This document shows positions 54,572-64,000 of a stretch of DNA of 64,000 nucleotides, one piece after another (within the stretch, counting starts at the first letter, position 1; each line of letters begins with the position of its first letter). The translations under genes were made by a program, and so were the position numbers. Below the pieces are notes generated by a model that was not told the DNA's origin, did no database searches, and saw nothing but the letters and a program-made list of their open reading frames with translations. This DNA is from Legionella antarctica. GTDB lineage: Bacteria > Pseudomonadota > Gammaproteobacteria > Legionellales > Legionellaceae. The DNA lies in assembly GCF_011764505.1 (NCBI RefSeq), contig NZ_AP022839.1, forward strand, positions 1,161,001 through 1,225,000, read 5' to 3'.

Positions 54572-56687
54572 GTATCCTGTCAGAATCGCCGGGTAAGTGT
54601 CTGCCACTGAGCCCGGACTAATCCGAGCCGCGCGCGTCAGCAAGCGGAATTATCTCGAGATGCTTATGTGGTGCATGGAACCTGCCGCACTTTAAGTAAG
54701 ATTAATTCAGCCAATGATGGCATTTCAAATTTTTTAGTCACCCTATCGTAAATATACTGATAAACGTTAACTTTCAGTTTTCTGGCCGTCTGTACAATCG
54801 TGGCAAACGTATCCTTTGATTTGGTGCCATTTTGGGAGACCGTTTGGAGATTGATGTCGCGTATCCTTGCTTGAAACCGTGTCCCTAATTCAGAGGCATT
54901 GTTGTGCAATGGCAGAAATGGATGGTCTAACACCAATAATAACGCTTGTTTTTTAGCACGTGTCTTTGCAATGCGTTGATCTAAAACATCATAGCCTGTC
55001 GTGGTTGCGAACAAAGTATCAAATTGCATTGATAGTTGTTGGGCCATTGATTGAGATGGAGCCGTCTTGTAAGTCAATAATGCATGGTAGAAATCCCATA
55101 ATTGCTCAAGAAATACAGCCAATATATTCTGATTCATATCTGAGAATGGAGTGAGTTTTTTATAATGACGACCTTCATGGATCCAGCACAGCGCATGATG
55201 TAGGGCCAATTTATTAAACTGAGGCGCATCATCTGTCATTAAATAATGGATGAAGTATTTCGAGTGCTGATAATAGGCAAGAGCTGCTGACTCAAGAATT
55301 ATGCGTCGATTCGTGCTGTGTTTTTTTGGATTTGGAAAAAGTGTTCCCATCAAACTATCGATTGATTCACGTGTGAGGGGTTGTGCATGCAGCATTGGTT
55401 TAATTTGATCCAACCATTTTTTTGCGAGACCAAACTCATCCATTAACTCATAAGCCTCCTGATTAAACATAAACTTTAATTGGTCTCGACACAGCAACTC
55501 CAATAAGGTCAAGCGATCTTTTTTACGACGAGTGAAGTATGCTGTAAAAAAGTCATTACATAAAACATGGGTGTAGTGATTTTTGCCGTTAACACGACTG
55601 CCTGTGTCATCCATCTGCTGGTACAAGCCTGCGTTGCTACCGGCATCGACAATATCTTCTTTTTCCTGATGAAAAATATCATTGCCTTCTGTCAGCATGG
55701 AAGCAATTTTACCATGTGATATTTGAATACCACATGTTTTTAAAAAGCGCTCAATGGCGCTCTCCGTCATCCCTGCATCACGGTATAATGTGATGACCAG
55801 CGCTTTAACCCCAGGACCAAATTCACTGCCCTTATATTCGCCAGGAATCGGCGCAATAAAGGTTTTTTTCAAAGATGGTGAGTAATACGTTTCCAGCTTG
55901 AATTCAACATTATCCGTGATGATTTTTAGATCCTGGATGATTCGAATCTCAAAACCCTTGAACTTGGCGTCATCTGGCAGCGTTGCTTTGTCCAGAGCAA
56001 TCGTAACACGTCTATCAATACGTACGTTTTTTTTGTCTTTGCCTGTGTTTTTATTGTTCCCTTTACCACGTTTATTGCGATCTCCTTCAGATGAATGATT
56101 GGAATTGCCTGTATTATCGCCATTGCTACCTTTGGATTGACCGCGAATATTAGGTTTGCCCTGTTCACCCTTAAGGCGGTTTATCTCATCACGTAATACT
56201 TGGTTTTCCTCTCTGAGCAAAGCATTTTCTTCGGCAAGCATTTCGACCAAATTAACCAATACCTTAATGATAGTCACGGCCTTTTTGTCGGCAAGACTAT
56301 CGATATCTTTTGTTAACTCATCTAAAACTTGTTTGATTTCTTGGCGTTTCATCATCTACCACTGCGTTACTAATGCTGATACGGCAATCATAACATGACT
56401 TTTTTTGAACGCATTTTTCGAGTTTTAACGCCACTAAGGGCTAAGAAAAAATCTGACCTCAGGAGGGAGATGTTTTATTAGTGAAAGGGGCTACATTGTG
56501 ATCTTGGGGATCTTAGGGCATGCATATTGCATGACTTACGTTTGATATGGAAAAACATCAGTTTTACAGAAAAACCGTGTCAATAGGTATTTTGAATATT
56601 TTTAAAGAATTCCGCTTGCTGACGCGCGCGGCTCGGATTAATCCGGACTCAGTGGCAGACACTTACCCGGCGATTCTGACAGGATAC
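54572..56687 (-). mobile_element. IS66-like insertion sequence, copy 2 (2116 bp)
   Basis: Same ends, length and transposase as 7102-9217. An 8-bp target duplication GTCTGTTT lies at 54564-54571 and 56688-56695, as expected of IS66. Fixes the exact element boundaries. Confidence 0.95.
54664..56355 (-). CDS. IS66-family transposase (copy 2)
   Basis: 563 residues, identical to the product of 7194-8885. Frame intact. Confidence 0.88.
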   Translation of the reverse strand: MMKRQEIKQVLDELTKDIDSLADKKAVTIIKVLVNLVEMLAEENALLREENQVLRDEINRLKGEQGKPNIRGQSKGSNGDNTGNSNHSSEGDRNKRGKGNNKNTGKDKKNVRIDRRVTIALDKATLPDDAKFKGFEIRIIQDLKIITDNVEFKLETYYSPSLKKTFIAPIPGEYKGSEFGPGVKALVITLYRDAGMTESAIERFLKTCGIQISHGKIASMLTEGNDIFHQEKEDIVDAGSNAGLYQQMDDTGSRVNGKNHYTHVLCNDFFTAYFTRRKKDRLTLLELLCRDQLKFMFNQEAYELMDEFGLAKKWLDQIKPMLHAQPLTRESIDSLMGTLFPNPKKHSTNRRIILESAALAYYQHSKYFIHYLMTDDAPQFNKLALHHALCWIHEGRHYKKLTPFSDMNQNILAVFLEQLWDFYHALLTYKTAPSQSMAQQLSMQFDTLFATTTGYDVLDQRIAKTRAKKQALLLVLDHPFLPLHNNASELGTRFQARIRDINLQTVSQNGTKSKDTFATIVQTARKLKVNVYQYIYDRVTKKFEMPSLAELILLKVRQVPCTT

Positions 56688-58446
56688 GTCTGTTTCTTCT
56701 TCAAAAAATTCAAAGGACTTATGGAGCGTTGCTTCATCATGTTTTTGAAAAGCGGATGCTTTTTTCTCTATATCATCCGGTTTATAACCGAGAAAGTTTA
56801 AAATTTCTTTAGTCATAGTTAATGAAGAGTCGAATAATTCTCTTCTGAAATAATCAACCCCGGTTTTATGCAATTCATAAGCATGGCGGCGATTGCGAGC
56901 ACGAACAAAAATTTTCAAGTGAGGAAATTCCTGTTTAGCTAATTTGACTATTTCCAGATTAGTATCAGGATTTCCAACTGCTACTATCAACAGTTTGGCA
57001 TGTTCTGCGCCTGCGCTTTTTAAGAGATCCAAACGATTGGCATCACCAAAATAGCCTTTGTAACCAAACTTTCTCAATAATTCAATTTGCTCAGGATTTT
57101 TTTCCAAGACGGTTACATTTACATGTTCCCCACTAAGGAACCTACCAATAATTTGTCCAAAACGACCATAACCCGCGAGTATAATTCCATTTTTTTCGCT
57201 GATAGGATCATACTCTCGCTGAGGAATAATACTCATAAACTTAGGCACTACAAATCTATGATACAGCAGCATTAAAAAGGGGGTGGCGAGCATGGATAAG
57301 GCAACAACCATAGTAAAGAAGCCTGCTGTATCTGGGGAAACCACTTTTGTTTCCCTTGCATATTGAAAGAGAACGAATCCAAACTCCCCTCCCTGGGATA
57401 GAGCCAAAGCAAAACCTATTGTTTGGATTTTAGTCAGATTAAAGGAACGGCCCAGAATAAGTAAAATGAGTGCTTTGATGGCGATCAAACCTAAGACAGC
57501 ACTAATAAGTAAGAACATTTGTTGTGAAAAAAGGGTGAAATTCATTCCCATACCTACAGAGATAAAAAATAAACCCAGCAATAATCCTTTGAAGGGTTGT
57601 ATGTCTGCTTCAACAGTATGTTTGTATTGAGAGTTGGCTAAAACGACACCAGCAATAAATGCTCCTAAAGCTCGAGATACACCAATGTAATCCATTAACA
57701 GGGTAATACCCACAACCAAGGCGAGAGAAAAAGCAGTAAATACCTCACGTAAATGCGTTCGCGCGATGATTAAGAATAAATGTCTGGATAAATAATGACC
57801 GATTAAGATGATCGCGCCTATTACTCCGGTAATTAGTAGTGCGTGGCTCCACTTGGGGAGCTGAGTAATAAAAGAAGGTTCTTGAGAAATTAACGTCACC
57901 ACTCCTTGTGGTGCGAGTAAAGGCATAACAATAAGAATAGGTATTACCGCGATATCCTGGAATAATAAGACAGCAAATGAAGTTTCACCCTCGGTAGTTT
58001 TTAGCAGGTTTTTTTCCTGCAGCATTTGTAAAACTAACGCGGTCGAAGAAAGGGCGAGTGCCATACCGATTGCCAGACTGGCCCGCCAATCATACCCCAT
58101 CAGGATGCCCATACCGAATAAAGCGCCAGTGGTGGTGGTGACTTGTAACCCCCCCAAACCAACTATTAATTTTCTAAGTTTCCACAACTTGACAGGTTCT
58201 AATTCCAAGCCGATTAAAAACAACATCATGACCACTCCAAACTCAGCAAAATGCATGATTTGCTCGGCATTTCCAATGAGTTTAAGGCCAAATGGACCGA
58301 TAAGGATTCCTACAACAAGATAACCTATCACGGAACCCAGTTTAAAACGGCTGGCTATAGGAACCATAACACTTGCTGCAGCAAGAAAGATAAATACATT
58401 TAAAAGTAAATGTTGACCCATAATAGAAATCCGAATTGGTGAAAAT

Positions 58447-58926
58447 TTATTTATCGTGACAGTTTTTAAATTTTTTACCACTGCCACAAGGGCAGGGGCT
58501 GTTACGCGCTACTTTTATTTTGCTATTTTTTACAGGTAATTTTTTTTTACTTCCGTCCACATAGAACCATTGATTATCTTCCTGATGGAATTCACTGATT
58601 TCATGGATATGTTTTAACTGATTATTTTCCCTAAAAAGTGCTTTAAACTCAACAAAGCCTTTTTCAGGTGTTTCCATATACAATTGAAGGACTTTTAATC
58701 CTGCCCAGGTTACACTCAGAGCCCATTTTTTTACTTCTGATTCGTCAAAATTAATTAAGGGTCTGCCTTTCATGGTATTTTTAATGTAATCAATTTTAGC
58801 TAAACTATAGGCCGTGTATCTTGATCGCATGAGCTGTTCGGGTGTTTGGGGCATTTCTTTTTTTTCTATAAATGGCTTACAGCACTGTTCATAAGATTTT
58901 TCTGAACCACAGGGACATTGTGACAT
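58447..58926 (-). CDS. ychJ: YchJ-family SEC-C motif protein
   Basis: 159 residues. SEC-C zinc motifs at both ends: 'MSQCPCGSEKSYEQCCKPF' (given in part) and 'NSPCPCGSGKKFKNCHDK'. The middle, 'RSRYTAYSLAKIDYIKNTM', is the conserved YchJ NTF2-like core. Function unknown. It ends 25 bases before the KefC start on the same strand, a possible operon. Confidence 0.93.
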   Translation of the reverse strand: MSQCPCGSEKSYEQCCKPFIEKKEMPQTPEQLMRSRYTAYSLAKIDYIKNTMKGRPLINFDESEVKKWALSVTWAGLKVLQLYMETPEKGFVEFKALFRENNQLKHIHEISEFHQEDNQWFYVDGSKKKLPVKNSKIKVARNSPCPCGSGKKFKNCHDK

Positions 58927-59049
58927 TGAATTACCTAAAATATGAGTTAAATGATAGTTAAGCGTTTATAATATATTCTATATGGCATTGTATTTTTATT
59001 GAATGGTTTTATCGGATTTCTTTGTTTTTACTAGGGAAGGGCATCTAAA

Positions 59050-59799
59050 ATGATTACATTGTTTCAATTTTATAGAGTTTGGGATTTACCTAGTGCCAGT
59101 CCTTTTTGTATGAAGGTTGAAACTTATTTACGAATGATGAAATTACCCTATGAAAATAAATTTGTGAATAACCCTCAAAAAAGTCCCAAGGGAAAGCTGC
59201 CCCATATTAAACTGGATGGAAAATTTTATCCCGACAGTGAATTGATTATCGATGAATTAAAAACTCGTTTTGGCAACGAACTGGATAGAGATTTAACTAC
59301 AGAACAAACAGCACTAGCCCAGTTAATTGAAATAGCTTTTTGTGAGCGGCTTTATTGGGTGATGATTTATCTGCGTTGGCAGAATGATACGGCTTGGGAG
59401 CATGTTAAAGAGAGTATGTTTGAAAAGTTACCCGCGATTGCCAAATTATTTGTGCCTAATATGATCAAAAAATACATGTTAAAGCAATTGAATCATCAAG
59501 GAACAGGAAGGCATACTCTGCAGGAAGTCCTACAATTGGGGATAAAAAATCTGGATACCATATCTGTGATCCTGGATGGGAAAAAATATTTTTTAGGGGA
59601 TAAACCAACTAGTGTCGATGCCACTGCATTTGCTTTTTTAGCGAATATTATCTGGAGTCCTCTTGATGATCCCTTTAAAGAGCACGCGCTTCAGCAAAAT
59701 AATATTGTAGCTTATTGTCATCGGATGTGGGATGAATATTATCCGGATTTTGTTAAACCCAAAACACAGAGTTATGTTATAAATAATTTGATACACTAA
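59050..59799 (+). CDS. metaxin/Fax-type glutathione S-transferase-like protein
   Basis: 249 residues. Thioredoxin-like N-terminal half with 'SPFCMKVETYLRMMKLPYENKF' and 'SPKGKLPHIKLDGKFYPDSELIIDEL', followed by a helical C-terminal half containing 'YFLGDKPTSVDATAFAFLANI'. The pattern is that of the Fax/metaxin branch of the GST superfamily rather than the classical enzymes. Enzymatic activity uncertain. The Kdo-hydroxylase-like gene starts 27 bases after its stop, so the two are likely cotranscribed. Confidence 0.85.
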   Translation: MITLFQFYRVWDLPSASPFCMKVETYLRMMKLPYENKFVNNPQKSPKGKLPHIKLDGKFYPDSELIIDELKTRFGNELDRDLTTEQTALAQLIEIAFCERLYWVMIYLRWQNDTAWEHVKESMFEKLPAIAKLFVPNMIKKYMLKQLNHQGTGRHTLQEVLQLGIKNLDTISVILDGKKYFLGDKPTSVDATAFAFLANIIWSPLDDPFKEHALQQNNIVAYCHRMWDEYYPDFVKPKTQSYVINNLIH

Positions 59800-59826
59800 C
59801 ATTATTAAATTGAACCAAGGTCAAAA

Positions 59827-60696
59827 ATGAATTCCTATTTGTTAACACAAAATATAGAGCAAATTAATCATCAAGAAAGTCTCAATATTTTGGAATCAGG
59901 TAACATACTGTTTTTCCCTGAGTATTTTTTTTCCTCAGTTGACCCGTCCTTAATGTCTGAGTCGATTTTACATGGCACGCATAAAAATGTAAGTTATGAT
60001 TATAAACGTAATAAACTGGGTGCTTTTAAAAAAAATGTTCCCGACTTAGACAAGAAATTAGAACAGTTTATGCGGGGGTATGCAGAGTTTGCCCATAAAC
60101 TCATTCAAACTGCCCTACCCTCCTACTTACCCCATCTGCAATGGGGAAGAACCAGCTTCAGACCAGCACAAATTAGTGGTAGAGCTACATCGAGACGTAA
60201 AGATGATACTCGTTTACATGTAGATTCATTTTCAGCTAGCCCCGTTAACGGCTTAAGAATTTTGCGGGTTTTTTGTAACATTAATCCGCAACAGGAACCT
60301 CGCGTATGGAATCTTGGAGAGCCTTTTGCTCAGGTTCTTCAACGTTTTGCACCTCAAATTAGTTCTTACAGTAAATTAACGGCAAGGATTTTAAAATTAG
60401 TTAAAACCACCAAAACTCTGCGATCACCTTATGACCATTACATGCTTCATTTGCATGATACAATGAAACGAGATGATCATTACCAGGCGCAAGTAAAGAA
60501 AATTCAAATTAATTTTCCGTCGCAAAGCACCTGGATAGTATTCACAGATCACGTGTCTCATGCAGCACTCAGTGGACAGTATTTATTAGAGCAAACCTTC
60601 TATCTTCCTGTTGATAAAATGGCCAACCCTGAATTTTCTCCATTCAATGAATGGAAGAAATTCAGACCTGAATTGCGTTATCTGACATCACATTAA
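59827..60696 (+). CDS. kdoO: Kdo hydroxylase-like Fe(II)/2-oxoglutarate oxygenase
   Basis: 289 residues. 'DTRLHVDSFSASPVNGLRILRVF' supplies HxD (His131, Asp133), and 'FTDHVSHAALSGQYLLEQTFYL' the distal His and Arg-region of a double-stranded beta-helix oxygenase. 'TSRRKDDTRLHVD' is characteristic of the 3-deoxy-D-manno-octulosonic acid hydroxylases that convert Kdo to Ko in lipid A core. Legionella LPS is unusual in its core, which makes this plausible. ATG preceded by AAGG. Confidence 0.8.
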   Translation: MNSYLLTQNIEQINHQESLNILESGNILFFPEYFFSSVDPSLMSESILHGTHKNVSYDYKRNKLGAFKKNVPDLDKKLEQFMRGYAEFAHKLIQTALPSYLPHLQWGRTSFRPAQISGRATSRRKDDTRLHVDSFSASPVNGLRILRVFCNINPQQEPRVWNLGEPFAQVLQRFAPQISSYSKLTARILKLVKTTKTLRSPYDHYMLHLHDTMKRDDHYQAQVKKIQINFPSQSTWIVFTDHVSHAALSGQYLLEQTFYLPVDKMANPEFSPFNEWKKFRPELRYLTSH

Positions 60697-61169
60697 TAAC
60701 TTATACGCGTAATCGGAGAAAAACATGGTCAGGAGCTGATCATGATCAGCTATCTTTAACAGCCCGAAGCACCTTGGGATCCTGAGATCCAGCTTGCCGC
60801 GAAATTTCTGGATCCTGCGGACAATCTCTGAAGGATAATCAGATTGTATACTGTCTACGTACTGCGCTATATGCGCATTACGTAGATGATATTGATCGCT
60901 GCACCAGGGTTTTCCTACTAAGTAGCAACATCGTTTTGGATACCGTGCATAAAGCACGGTAGGCTGGGAGCGAAAATTATGTAACTAAAAAATGAGTGAT
61001 GATTAAATTTTCTGATGCTCCATCTGGAGCAAGCCGCGTACGCCGTGATATGCATTAATATTCAATCGTTCTAAAAGGCACATTTTTTTGCTACATAACT
61101 TAAAATTCGCTATGATGAGTCGCTCTGTAATTCCCTATTACTCAATTTGATAAAGGATAGTGGTATCCT
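60697..61169. repeat. intergenic hairpin array before the RND operon
   Basis: 473 bases with several inverted repeats: a perfect palindrome AGCTGATCATGATCAGCT (60734-60751), TCTACGTA/TACGTAGA around GCGC arms (60854-60886), TACCGTGC/GCACGGTA (about 60942-60962), and repeated GGATCC-type arms (about 60777-60815). Looks like a dispersed palindromic repeat cluster; the operon promoter must lie between about 61000 and 61150. Confidence 0.55.
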
Positions 61170-61186
61170 ATGGAAGGAAAGCAATT
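61170..61186 (+). other. displaced 5' end of the RND adaptor gene
   Basis: ATG at 61170 with AAAGGA 12 bases upstream. The five codons MEGKQ plus two bases precede IS3 copy C. Removing the IS and one ATT gives [20 protein letters not shown] in frame with the adaptor gene at 62678. Confidence 0.75.
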
Positions 61187-61452
61187 TGATATGGGTCCGC
61201 ATGTCTGGAACAAAATTAAGGAAAAATAAGAGCTATTCATCCATCATTTATAGTTAAAAATTCACTCAAATTAACCTATTTAAACCTACTCAATACCGTA
61301 TGAATAGTGATTGCTACTACGAATTGTCTTAGGTCATTTTACCACAACTCTATCAGAATGACTTATCCACAAGTCCACAGGTCAGGAGAGCTTCACTTTC
61401 TCGTATAGGCCTGTGGGCCTTGTGGGTAAGTCATGACGCTCTCATTTAGGGT

Positions 61453-62298
61453 TTATGGTCTTTTCCGGCCATAATACACCTCTGCGGGCGTTAAATAATT
61501 AAAGGACTGGTGAAGCCTTCGGTTATTATAATACTCAAAATACTCCGTTAAGGCCAGCTCAACCTCTTCAATTGTATCAAAATCATACCGGTAGATTTTT
61601 TCTTGCTTAACACTACGCCACAATCGCTCGATAAATATATTATCTAAATAACGTCCTCGCCCATCCATGCTGATAGAAATGTGGTGAGATTTTAGCGTAT
61701 TTATCCAATCTTTTGAGGTAAATTGAGAACCCTGATCCGTGTTAAAGATCTCACAACGCGAATGCAGCAAAGCGTTTCTAAGCGCCTCAATACAAAATTC
61801 AGCCTCCATAGTAGGTGAAATAGCCCATCCAATCACATAACGACTATACCAGTCCATAATAGCTACTAAATACACATGCTTTCCTTTCATGCGGATGTAG
61901 GTGATATCTGCGGCCCAAACCTGATTTGGTTTGGTGATATCCACCTCTTTTAATAAATAAGGGAACACCTCATGCTCCTTATTGGGAACGCTTGTATTTG
62001 GCTTTGGGTAAACAGTCGATAACCCCATCATTTCCATCAACTTTTTTACTCGACGTTTACCAACAGGATAGCCTACTTCTTTTGACAGCCATCTTGCCCG
62101 CTTAATTTTACCTTCACATGGATACTGCAGATAGTGCTCATCAAGTAGCGCCATAAGCGCTTCATCTTCGACAGAAATGGGCTTGGCACTATAATAATAA
62201 CTTGAAACAGGCAAGTCTAATAGCAAGCATTGTTCACGAATGGTGAGCTCGGCAAGAGGATCAATCATGACGCGCTTTTCATCCAGACTAAAGTTCAT
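61453..62298 (-). CDS. IS3-family transposase OrfB (copy C)
   Basis: 281 residues, identical to copies A and B; rve core with DDE residues intact. Confidence 0.92.
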   Translation of the reverse strand: MNFSLDEKRVMIDPLAELTIREQCLLLDLPVSSYYYSAKPISVEDEALMALLDEHYLQYPCEGKIKRARWLSKEVGYPVGKRRVKKLMEMMGLSTVYPKPNTSVPNKEHEVFPYLLKEVDITKPNQVWAADITYIRMKGKHVYLVAIMDWYSRYVIGWAISPTMEAEFCIEALRNALLHSRCEIFNTDQGSQFTSKDWINTLKSHHISISMDGRGRYLDNIFIERLWRSVKQEKIYRYDFDTIEEVELALTEYFEYYNNRRLHQSFNYLTPAEVYYGRKRP

Positions 62299-62572
62299 GC
62301 TTTTTTTTTAGCCAAGATAGCTGCGCTTGAAGTCGACCAATTTCTTGATATAATGCCTCAACAAGCTGCTCTTGGGACTTGGCTTCTTTTTCATTAGCCC
62401 CAGAGAATAAATCGTTAATGGCTTTGATGGCCGATTGCTTCCAAGTTTTTACCTGCGTTGCGTGAACACCGTATTCACTGGTAATTTGCGCTTGTGTGAG
62501 TTTCCCCTCAATCGCAGCTAGCGTTATTTTTGCCTTCTTGGCCGCCGTATAATAAGCTCGCTTTTTAGACAT
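62288..62572 (-). CDS. IS3-family OrfA (copy C)
   Basis: 94 residues, identical to copies A and B; helix-turn-helix plus C-terminal leucine-rich helix. Confidence 0.9.
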   Translation of the reverse strand: MSKKRAYYTAAKKAKITLAAIEGKLTQAQITSEYGVHATQVKTWKQSAIKAINDLFSGANEKEAKSQEQLVEALYQEIGRLQAQLSWLKKKHEL

Positions 62573-62677
62573 TTTATTCTCCTCTTTGTATTAAGAAGAA
62601 TAGCTCTTAAAAAACCTTTTTTTGTGTCCAGAAAACCGCGCCTATATTAATTCGATGATATTGATAATAGCGAATCG

Positions 62678-63880
62678 ATGATTCCCAAAAATAAATTGGA
62701 ATGGTTACCCCCCTCATGGAATTGGGGAATAATAATTCTGTTGATTTTATTTATTGGTTTGATCTGGTATTTCCTGGTCAGGGAGAAACCCAAAGAGAAT
62801 ATAATCAAACCGATACCGGTAGTCTCTGCTATTGCTACAGTTCGTGATGTTCCTATCTTCCTTTCGGCTCTGGGGAGCGTTACTCCAAAATATAGTGTAA
62901 CTGTCAGAACCCAGTTAAATGGTATTTTGACTCAAGTATCCTTCAAAGAGGGACAAATGGTAAAAATCGGCGATTTATTGGCACAAATAGATCCTCGACC
63001 CTATGAGGCGTTGTTAACTCAATATGAAGGTAACTTAAAGCGGGATACGGCACTGCTTGCCAACGCAAAAATTGATCTTAAGCGCTATCAAAAACTATGG
63101 AAACAAGATTCGGTCTCCCAACAAACTCTGGCCACCCAAATCGCATTAGTTGAGCAATACGAGGGGGCAATCAAAATTGATCAGGGATTGATTCAGGGCA
63201 CTAAAGTGAATTTAATTTATACTCGCATTATTTCTCCTGTCGATGGTCGCATTGGCTTACGCTTGGTCGATCCTGGCAATGTAGTACAAACCAACGATAC
63301 TAATGGTATCGCAGTAGTTAACACGTTGAATCCCATAACCGTTATCTTTACCTTACCTGAAGATAATGTGCCGCAAATACTTCCACAAGTTTATTCCGAT
63401 CAAAAACTTGTTGTGCAAGTCTTTGATCGTCAACAAAATAAATTATTGTCAACGGGAACCTTGTTAACAATTGATAATCAAATAAATCAAAGTACAGGTA
63501 CAGTCAAACTGAGAGCGATCTTTGATAATAAAGACAATAAATTATTCCCTAATCAGTTTGTCAATGCGAGGATACTGATAGAAACTTTGCACCAGGCTAC
63601 CGTGGTACCCACTGCTGCAATTCAACATTCTATAACCAAGGGGAATTTCGTCTATTTGGTGAATAAAAATAATACTGTGACTGTTAGACCCATAATAACT
63701 GGAGCGGCGAGTGAGAATGAGACAGTCATCAAAAGTGGGGTTAAACCCGGTCAATCAGTTGTAGTAGAAGGTGCGGATAAATTAAGAAACGGCTCTAAAG
63801 TTGCGGTAGGAAATGCGGCAAAACTATTCTCCCATACTAAAAAAAGAACGCCTTTTAATTCGGAACGCAGTCTGGCATGA
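62678..63880 (+). CDS. RND efflux periplasmic adaptor (MdtA-like), 5' end split by IS
   Basis: 400 residues from the internal ATG 62678; the ancestral protein was 17 residues longer at its cytoplasmic N-terminus. One anchor helix ([19 protein letters not shown], about 15-33), then lipoyl halves ('[28 protein letters not shown]' and '[20 protein letters not shown]'), an alpha-hairpin between them, and a C-terminal beta-barrel and MP domain ('VVPTAAIQH'). It links an inner-membrane RND pump to an outer-membrane channel. Its stop overlaps the pump start (ATGA). Translation may still occur from ATG 62678, but the native promoter and SD are 1.5 kb away. Confidence 0.9.
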   Translation: MIPKNKLEWLPPSWNWGIIILLILFIGLIWYFLVREKPKENIIKPIPVVSAIATVRDVPIFLSALGSVTPKYSVTVRTQLNGILTQVSFKEGQMVKIGDLLAQIDPRPYEALLTQYEGNLKRDTALLANAKIDLKRYQKLWKQDSVSQQTLATQIALVEQYEGAIKIDQGLIQGTKVNLIYTRIISPVDGRIGLRLVDPGNVVQTNDTNGIAVVNTLNPITVIFTLPEDNVPQILPQVYSDQKLVVQVFDRQQNKLLSTGTLLTIDNQINQSTGTVKLRAIFDNKDNKLFPNQFVNARILIETLHQATVVPTAAIQHSITKGNFVYLVNKNNTVTVRPIITGAASENETVIKSGVKPGQSVVVEGADKLRNGSKVAVGNAAKLFSHTKKRTPFNSERSLA

Positions 63881-64000
63881 GTATTTCCGGTCCTTTTATT
63901 ACAAGAGCAATAGCGACATCACTTATCATGGTTGCTATTCTTCTCACAGGAGTTCTCTCATATAAATTATTACCTGTTTCTTCATTACCAGATGTAGATT
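63877..64000 (+). CDS. RND efflux pump inner-membrane subunit, 5' end only
   Basis: 41 codons to the window edge, [41 protein letters not shown] (quoted in part by its first residues and the '[10 protein letters not shown]' end). This is the TM1 and start of the porter domain of an MdtB/MdtC-type HAE1 transporter. Translationally coupled to the adaptor through a 4-base overlap. Confidence 0.9.
   Translation, partial: MSISGPFITRAIATSLIMVAILLTGVLSYKLLPVSSLPDVD

Larger units (their letters stand above)
54501..58421 (-). pseudogene. KefC-type potassium/proton antiporter, C-terminus split by IS66 copy 2
   Basis: The main part (56688-58421) starts MGQHLLLNVFIFLAAASVM and contains a Na/H-exchanger-fold membrane domain of about 380 residues, then an RCK/TrkA-N domain with 'ILAGYGRFGQIIGRFL' and 'NPDTNLEIVKLAKQEF'. 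The IS cuts after 'FEFFEEETD'. The displaced last codons (54501-54563) encode LINFSRQAKGELERILKNNS and a stop; removing the IS and one GTCTGTTT copy restores the frame. With the IS present the protein gains about 13 IS-encoded residues (VSCQNRRVSVCH), so it may remain partly functional. Glutathione-gated K+ efflux is the usual role. Confidence 0.9.
61187..62649 (-). mobile_element. IS3-family element, copy C (1463 bp)
   Basis: Target duplication ATT at 61184-61186 and 62650-62652. Same proteins and length as copies A and B. Inserted between codons 5 and 6 of the RND adaptor gene, with its own genes pointing away from it. Confidence 0.92.

Noticed and set aside
60688..60957. 89-residue minus-strand ORF
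   Set aside because: Coincides with a hairpin-rich repeat region and shows no recognisable domain or ribosome-binding site.

Overview
The window reads as a chromosomal segment of Legionella, most likely L. pneumophila or a very close relative. It is AT-rich and gamma-proteobacterial. It carries genes I associate with that species: the two-component sensor LetS, a CD39-type NTPDase, the kinase effector LegK7, a PPi-dependent phosphofructokinase next to letS, and several orphan proteins that look like Dot/Icm effectors. The species call rests on recognising proteins and gene order from memory, not on a search.

Layout. 1-5.2 kb: a fatty-acid activation cluster (acyl carrier protein, fatty acyl-AMP ligase and an alpha/beta hydrolase on the minus strand, with a divergent acyl-CoA dehydrogenase), in which both the ACP and the ligase are split by the same 261-bp element. 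5.3-6.9 kb: a baeRF-type release-factor homologue followed by an HPF/RaiA protein. 7.1-9.2 kb: IS66-like element, copy 1. 9.4-16.2 kb: accessory genes (LD-carboxypeptidase, a pilY1 remnant, a Fic protein, Ku, a mitochondrial-carrier-like protein behind PmrA-type boxes, a Sel1 protein cut by an IS). 16.2-17.6 kb: IS3-family element, copy A. 17.9-23.3 kb: exported deaminase, tRNA-Phe, psuG, yggX, PilZ protein, legK7. 23.6-27.4 kb: compact operon fdxA-yoaA-tsaB-ycaR-kdsB. 27.6-36.0 kb: permease, bolA, type IV pilin with a sigma-54 promoter, pfp, letS, gltX. 36.4-39.2 kb: serine hydrolase split by IS3 copy B. 39.3-46.2 kb: candidate effectors, a GST, epmC, the NTPDase. 46.4-49.9 kb: EamA transporter split by an IS21 element. 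49.9-54.3 kb: hydrolase, a Cys-rich mini-lipoprotein, a papain-like candidate peptidase, roxA, htpX. 54.6-60.7 kb: KefC split near its C-terminus by IS66 copy 2, then ychJ, a metaxin/Fax-type GST and a Kdo-hydroxylase-like gene. 61.2-64 kb: an RND efflux operon whose adaptor gene is split after its fifth codon by IS3 copy C, with the pump gene running off the edge.

The dominant theme is recent insertion. Five genes (serine hydrolase, EamA, KefC, RND adaptor, Sel1) are cut by IS elements and two more by the 261-bp element. In four of the IS cases removing the element plus one target duplication restores the reading frame exactly, and repeated copies encode identical proteins, so the burst must be young. 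The most unusual object is the 261-bp element. It sits in two neighbouring genes of one operon, is a multiple of three long, enters both genes in the same codon phase, leaves no target duplication, and its precise removal rebuilds a canonical motif in the ligase.

No rRNA or CRISPR array was seen; the only tRNA is tRNA-Phe(GAA).
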